Assembly: GCA_963773665.1 (NCBI GenBank)
Contig: CAVZBZ010000002.1
Coordinates: 186,001-250,000, forward strand
Source: DATJLY01 sp963773665
GTDB taxonomy: Bacteria > Pseudomonadota > Alphaproteobacteria > ATCC43930 > CGMCC-115725
Direction of reading: 5' to 3'
DNA length: 64,000 nucleotides
Position 1 is the first letter of the stretch. Each line of letters opens with the position of its first letter. A program made the position numbers and the translations under genes. A model generated the notes under the pieces. The model saw nothing but the letters and a program-made list of their open reading frames with translations. It was not told the origin of the DNA and did not search any database. Shown here piece after piece: positions 60,134-64,000 of this stretch.

Positions 60134-60860
60134 CGACATCGCGGAATTTCTTGCGGATGCGCTTGATGAAGGTACGGACGTTTGCGCGGAAGCCTTCGGC
60201 GCCATAGCCCGCGACGAAGTCCTTGCCGTGCACGAGGTCGTAGATCTCGCGGTACCCCACATCCTCGCCGGTGCGGAGCGCCAGGAGCGCCACGATCTTG
60301 AATTCGGTCAAGGTGAATTCGAGCTCGCGCCCGCCCCAGGAGGCGCGGTTCGTGTCGAAGCGCAGCTCGAGGGCCCCGAGCCGCATCACCTCGCCATGCT
60401 GGCGCTCGGTCTCGGGTGCGGCGCGCACGCCCTCGCAGATGAGGTTGAGGCGCTTCACGATGATCGAAAGCTTGCGCGACTTGTCGATGAAGTCGACCGC
60501 GCCGCCGGACAGGGCCGCCTCCTCGTAGATGTCCTCGGAATGGACGGTGAGAAAGATTACCGGCGTGTTGTTGCCGGCGTCGCGCAGATCGTGCAGCACT
60601 TGAATGCCGGTTTTGCCTGGCATGCGCCAGTCGAGCAAAATGGCGTCCGCAGTGCCGCCTCCTGCGAAATAGTCGAGCGCTTCGGCGCCGCCGCTGAAGC
60701 TGGTCACGGCGAAGCCTTCGTCGACCAGATTGAGGCCAAGCGATTCGCGGAACAAATCGTCGTCGTCCACGAGCACGATCCGCGCCCCTTGCCTAATCGG
60801 CGCGGCGGGCGCTGACGAGCTCGGAATAGCATCTTTGCCGAGTTCGGTCGCTTCCATCAT
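60063..60860 (-). CDS. OmpR/ChvI-type response regulator
   Basis: 265 aa from ATG 60860. Receiver: VDDDDLF acidic pair, phospho-Asp in AILLDWRMPGK, and a conserved lysine in FIDKSRKLS. C-terminal winged helix (from about 165: GALELRFDTNRASWGGRELEF, RTFIKRIRKKFRDVD, NYAGFGYRW) with close likeness to ChvI-family DNA-binding domains. The start is uncertain: the ATG overlaps the lipoprotein gene by 68 bases, and a GTG near 60776 with AAGGGG upstream is an alternative. Followed by a histidine kinase gene on the same strand. Confidence 0.88.
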   Translation of the reverse strand: MMEATELGKDAIPSSSAPAAPIRQGARIVLVDDDDLFRESLGLNLVDEGFAVTSFSGGAEALDYFAGGGTADAILLDWRMPGKTGIQVLHDLRDAGNNTPVIFLTVHSEDIYEEAALSGGAVDFIDKSRKLSIIVKRLNLICEGVRAAPETERQHGEVMRLGALELRFDTNRASWGGRELEFTLTEFKIVALLALRTGEDVGYREIYDLVHGKDFVAGYGAEGFRANVRTFIKRIRKKFRDVDGEFDHIHNYAGFGYRWTAGDNG

Positions 60861-61308
60861 TGTCTCTGAGCTCATAGTGGAGCACGCGCATCTCGCGGCT
60901 TTGCAGGTCGAGGTAGAAATATACGTCAAGCTCGCACGCGTTGCTGGTATAGCGCCACAGCACGGCGGGCGGGGAGTCGGCGCGCTGCTGCGGCTCGCCG
61001 AGCATCGCCAGGGTCTCGTCCTGGTCGAGCCCCGTGAGCCGCGCGAATTCGGAATCGGGTTCGCCCGCGGCCGGGGGAGGGGCAGGATTTGGCAGCGCCG
61101 CTAACGTGCGCGGCGCCGGCTTCCGCATCGGATGCGGCGGCACCGATGCCTCGGGCGCGGGCGGCGCGGTCGCTTCGGGCGGCGGCGAAGCGGCCTGCGG
61201 CGGCGGGGACGTGCCGGTCATGCAGCCGGCAAGGGCCAAGGCTGCGCCCAGCGCCGCGAGCATCGCCCCGGTGCGACCAGCCTGTCCTGCCGCCCTCGAA
61301 CGTCCCAT
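60793..61308 (-). CDS. Putative lipoprotein with Pro-rich linker
   Basis: 171 aa. Signal with lipobox ALALAGC (Cys at ~29), then a Pro/Ala-rich linker (PPPQAASPPPEATAPPAPEA, about 35-85), then a small domain FARLTGLDQDETLAMLGEPQ with YTSNACELDVYFYLDLQ. The last region (SRTRQRCYSELVSARR) holds another Cys; C-C pairing is possible. No Pfam-type name comes to mind, though SmpA/BamE-like outer-membrane proteins share the 'LxGxdxxxvxxxLGxP' pattern. It overlaps the regulator gene downstream. Confidence 0.7.
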   Translation of the reverse strand: MGRSRAAGQAGRTGAMLAALGAALALAGCMTGTSPPPQAASPPPEATAPPAPEASVPPHPMRKPAPRTLAALPNPAPPPAAGEPDSEFARLTGLDQDETLAMLGEPQQRADSPPAVLWRYTSNACELDVYFYLDLQSREMRVLHYELRDNDGSDRTRQRCYSELVSARRAD

Positions 61309-61506
61309 ACCGTCCTGGCTCGCCTCCGCGTCGCAACTCCGCCACCATTATGGTCAACGAGTGGTTAACGCGCCGTCAGCTCGCCGACCCGAAACCTTGC
61401 TACGGCGGCGCTTCAAGGGCAAGGCAGCGCAGGGTATCATGGCCGCGCTCAAAAGGATCGGGTGCAGGAGCGGCGTGTGGCGGTGGCGGCGGTCGAAAGC
61501 GGCGGA

Positions 61507-62124
61507 ATGAGTTATATCGACCTCACAGCGTTCGAGCACACGCCATTGATATTGGAGCCATTTCCGTATCTGATCGTGCCCGGTTTCCTGCGCCTCGACG
61601 GGCGCGCGGCAGTAGCATCCGATTTTCCCCGCATCGACCAGCCCGGCAGTTTCCCGCTCGGCGATCTGAGCTATGGGCCGGCCTTTGCCGCGCTCATCCG
61701 GGAGCTCGAAGGCGAGAAGGTGCGCCGCGCCTTTGCCGAGAAATTCGCGATCGACCTCTACGGCAGGCCGACCATGATCACGGTGCGCGGCCAGGCGCGG
61801 CCGGGCGACGGCACCATCCACGCCGACAGCGCGACGAAGCTCATCACCGTGCTGCTCTACATGAACGAGGCTTGGGAATCGGCGGGCGGGCGGCTCCGCC
61901 TGCTGCGCCGGCCGGACGATTTGGAGAGCACGGTGGCCGAGGTTCCACCCAACGCCGGAACGCTGCTCGCCTTCCGCGTCACGGCCAATTCCTGGCACGG
62001 CCACAAGCCGGCCGACGGCGCGCGCCGGGTGGTGCAGCTCAACTGGGTCACGAGCGAGCGCGTGGTGCGGCGCGAGCGGCTCCGCCATGGCGTCTCGGCG
62101 CGGCTCAAGCGCCTGTTCGGTTGA
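61507..62124 (+). CDS. 2-oxoglutarate/Fe(II)-dependent oxygenase family protein
   Basis: 205 aa, start MSYIDLTAFEHTPL. The iron triad H105-x-D107 (TIHADSATK) and H164 (WHGHKP; H166 is also near) is complete, with R174 as the 2-oxoglutarate anchor (GARRVVQLNW). This small prolyl-4-hydroxylase-like fold hydroxylates unknown substrates. Monocistronic; 96 bases to the next gene. Confidence 0.8.
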   Translation: MSYIDLTAFEHTPLILEPFPYLIVPGFLRLDGRAAVASDFPRIDQPGSFPLGDLSYGPAFAALIRELEGEKVRRAFAEKFAIDLYGRPTMITVRGQARPGDGTIHADSATKLITVLLYMNEAWESAGGRLRLLRRPDDLESTVAEVPPNAGTLLAFRVTANSWHGHKPADGARRVVQLNWVTSERVVRRERLRHGVSARLKRLFG

Positions 62125-62220
62125 AGCGCTTTTTTAACAATTTCTAGGCTAGGCTCTTCCCTTCGCGGCGCTTCGTCGCCGACGCTTCGGCGACCGCGCC
62201 GAAAGTCGGGTGCAACGAAC

Positions 62221-62424
62221 GTGGCGGGAACCGCAACAAGGCGCGGCCTCGGGCCGAAAAAGAAGCAGCGCAGCCTACCGGCCTGGATGACCGTCATCCT
62301 GGTCGTGCTGCTGGGTGTGCTCGTCTATGGCGCGTTCAGGCCGAAAACGCCCAATGCCTTCGACCGGCCCGAAGCGCAGACCAATCCGCAGCGCCCGCCC
62401 TGGGATCAGCCGCGCTCGTTCTGA
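62221..62424 (+). CDS. Small single-pass membrane protein, unknown function
   Basis: 67 aa from GTG 62221 (MAGTATRRGLGPKKKQRSLP as translated). Basic N-terminus, one helix (WMTVILVVLLGVLVYGAF), then a polar tail rich in Pro/Asn/Gln. No homologue recognised. It ends 3 bases before the end of the convergent CobW gene. Confidence 0.55.
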   Translation: MAGTATRRGLGPKKKQRSLPAWMTVILVVLLGVLVYGAFRPKTPNAFDRPEAQTNPQRPPWDQPRSF

Positions 62425-62427
62425 GCG

Positions 62428-63399
62428 TCACCCGGCTGCCGCGCACGATGCGAATGAAGCCTGCAGCGCGGCTTCGTCGAGATCCCTGCCGATGAGGACG
62501 AGGCGGCTCGAGCGTTCCTCGCCGCTGTGCCAGGGTCGCTGCAACTCGCATTCGTGCAGCATGTGCACCGACTGGAAAACGAGCCGCCGCGTCTCGCCCG
62601 CGACGTCGAGGATGCCCTTGCCGCGCAGGATGTCCTGCCCGCGCCCGGCGACCAGCGCGGCGAGCCATTTTCGCACCCTGTCGCCGTCGAGCGGCGCGCG
62701 GCAGGCAAGCGCGACGCTGCGAATGTCGCCGTCATGCTCGTGGTCATGGCCGGCCGGATCGAGGAAATCCGGCTCGAGCGCGACGATGCGGTCGAGATCG
62801 AAGCCGCCGCGCCCCAGCACCTTGTCGAGCGCCACGTCGGCGCGCACGGCGCGGTGAATGGGCGCCAATGCGTTGATCGCGCGCAGCCGCGCCTCGATCG
62901 CGGAAAGCGCCTCGCCGGTGACGAGCTCGGTCTTGTTGAGCACGATCTGGTCGGCGAACGCGATCTGCTCGCGCGCCTCGGGACTGTCGCCGAGGCGGAG
63001 CAGGATGTGCTTGGCATCGACCACCGTCGTCACCGAATCGAGCGCGGTCCGCGTCTGCAGGAATTGATCGAGGAAGAAGGTCTGCGCCACCGGGCCGGGA
63101 TCGGCGAGGCCGCTCGTCTCGACCACGATCGCATCGAACCCGCCCGGCCGCGCCAGGAGCCCATGCGCGATCCGCACGAGGTCGCCGCGCACGGTGCAGC
63201 AGACGCAGCCATTGTTCATCTCGAACAATTCCTCGTCGCCGTGCACGATCAGGTCGCTGTCGATGCTGATCGCGCCGAACTCGTTGACGATCACGGCATA
63301 GCGCCTGCCATGGTCTTGCGTGAGGATGCGGTTCAACAGCGTGGTCTTGCCGGCGCCAAGGTGGCCGGTGAGCACGGTGACGGGGATCCGCTCATTCAT
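62428..63399 (-). CDS. CobW/P47K family GTPase (metal chaperone type)
   Basis: 323 aa. P-loop GHLGAGKTT (12-20), metal motif CVCC (C64-C67) in the switch-I region, NKTE G-motif and a small His/Asp cluster (HDHEHD, 217-222). C-terminal CobW_C domain with LVLIGRDLDEAALQ at the end. Members deliver zinc or cobalt to target enzymes. It starts in ATGAATGA overlap with the zinc-type dehydrogenase gene upstream on the same strand, which suggests they act together (inference). Confidence 0.9.
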   Translation of the reverse strand: MNERIPVTVLTGHLGAGKTTLLNRILTQDHGRRYAVIVNEFGAISIDSDLIVHGDEELFEMNNGCVCCTVRGDLVRIAHGLLARPGGFDAIVVETSGLADPGPVAQTFFLDQFLQTRTALDSVTTVVDAKHILLRLGDSPEAREQIAFADQIVLNKTELVTGEALSAIEARLRAINALAPIHRAVRADVALDKVLGRGGFDLDRIVALEPDFLDPAGHDHEHDGDIRSVALACRAPLDGDRVRKWLAALVAGRGQDILRGKGILDVAGETRRLVFQSVHMLHECELQRPWHSGEERSSRLVLIGRDLDEAALQASFASCAAAG

Positions 63400-64000
63400 T
63401 CCCACGGCAAGAGCGACGCGTGGATCACGTCCTTGACGCCCTTGCCGCCGACCGAGCGGATGGCGAGGTCCACGTCCTTCAGCCCGAAGCGGTGCGTCGT
63501 CACCTTCTCGAGCGGGAAGCGCTTCGAGGCGAGCTGCTGGAGCGCCAGCTCGCACGCCCGGTAGCTGTGGCCGCGCGCGCTCTTGATGGTGATGAACTTC
63601 ACCGTGACCTTGGCGAGCGGGAAATTCGGGAATTCCGCCATCTCGCCCTGGACCACGATGACCCCGCCCTTGCGCTTCAGCGCCTCGACGCCCAAGAGGA
63701 TCGGGATCGTGCCCGCGCCCGAGGTGCAGTCGAGCGCGACATCGACGCCCTTGGTCCCGGTGATCTCCATGACGCGCTCGAGCGGGTTCTCGCGCTCGAA
63801 CGTCGATCACGAAGTCGGCGCCCAATGTCTTTGCGACCTCGAGCCGCGCGCCGTCCTTCGAGGTGCCGGTGACGATAATGAGCGCGGCGCCCGCCTGTTT
63901 GCAGATCACCGTCTGCGACAGGCCCTGCTGGCCCGGGCCCTGGATCAGCACGGTCGAATTGTAGCCGACGCCGCCGTCGAACAGCGACCACTCGACCCCG
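63396..64000 (-). pseudogene. Zinc-type alcohol dehydrogenase (MDR) C-terminal part, +1 frameshift
   Basis: The gene is cut by the window end. Nucleotide-binding domain NSTVLIQGPGQQGLSQTVIC with TGTSKDGARLEVAKTLGADFVIDV. Then the frame slips at 63799-63800 (TCGACGTTCGAGC on the coding strand; without one T, VERENPLERVMEITGTKGVDV continues), and the rest follows: CTSGAGTIPILLGVEALKRKGG to the terminal LLPWE. MDR family; the zinc ligands lie outside the window. Coupled to CobW by a 4-base overlap. The break shares its 13-base context with the atpD break. Confidence 0.8.

Noticed and set aside
1..64000. tRNA, rRNA, CRISPR array, IS element or phage integrase
   Set aside because: No cloverleaf-like sequence, regularly spaced direct repeats with spacers, transposase or integrase motif was recognised on either strand by eye; a covariance-model search would be decisive for small RNAs.

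Overview
The window is GC-rich, densely packed bacterial DNA. Stop and start codons often overlap as ATGA, and the gene families point to an alphaproteobacterium of the order Hyphomicrobiales (Bradyrhizobium / Rhodopseudomonas / Xanthobacteraceae-like). The evidence for this is a formate dehydrogenase locus with DUF3305/DUF3306/DUF6352/DUF6505 genes, an E1-beta pyruvate dehydrogenase subunit carrying a lipoyl domain, an aapJQMP amino-acid transporter, an ftsB-pdhA-pdhB-pdhC-lpdA-lipA-COQ10 gene order, and GC-rich palindromic intergenic repeats. This is inference from gene content; no rRNA or tRNA gene was seen.

Layout. 1-1773: end of an HpaB-type flavin monooxygenase, a VOC protein, a PAS_5 protein and a 40-aa membrane peptide. 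1965-14518: a respiratory formate dehydrogenase locus. It holds a WD40-cytochrome c protein and a poly-ferredoxin (convergent), five conserved but little-studied accessory proteins, a TorD chaperone fused to a helix-turn-helix, a small Tat protein, and the FDH alpha, beta and gamma subunits. 14519-15149: remnants of two genes. 15177-22336: HdeD followed by a complete N-type (alternative) F-ATPase operon, atpDCQRBEFAG, with a frame break in atpD. 22543-27364: a small catabolic island (FAD monooxygenase, maleate-isomerase-like protein, PcaD-like hydrolase with a frame break, VOC protein, substrate-binding protein). 27497-31878: a KaiC/KaiB/KaiB cluster with an HWE-type histidine kinase (frame break) and a receiver protein. 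32185-34769: PPK2, a DUF4010 membrane protein and FtsB.

35040-41574: the pyruvate dehydrogenase complex and lipoyl synthase, then a COQ10-like protein. 41567-44922 (minus strand): GlcG/HbpS-like protein, PilZ, a lone modC and metC. 45028-48862: aapJQMP. 48937-51060: entericidin-like lipoprotein, sseA, cysK. 51218-57105: a peptide/nickel-type ABC transporter with an esterase gene inserted between the binding protein and the permeases; both ATPase genes carry frame breaks. 57106-57401: a consensus-like promoter with no clear gene, a thrice-repeated motif and a 22-bp perfect hairpin. 57402-64000: Nudix hydrolase, a hypothetical protein, a two-component pair with an overlapping lipoprotein, a 2OG-Fe(II) oxygenase, a small membrane protein, a CobW GTPase and a truncated, frame-broken zinc-type alcohol dehydrogenase.

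The genes fit a respiratory generalist. FDH feeds electrons from formate to quinone, PDH feeds acetyl-CoA to the TCA cycle, a second ATPase handles ions, and a Kai-type timing or energy-sensing module may adjust physiology. A recurring oddity is at least six otherwise intact genes interrupted by what looks like one extra base. Two of these lie in the same 13-base context, so base-calling error must be considered before calling them true pseudogenes.
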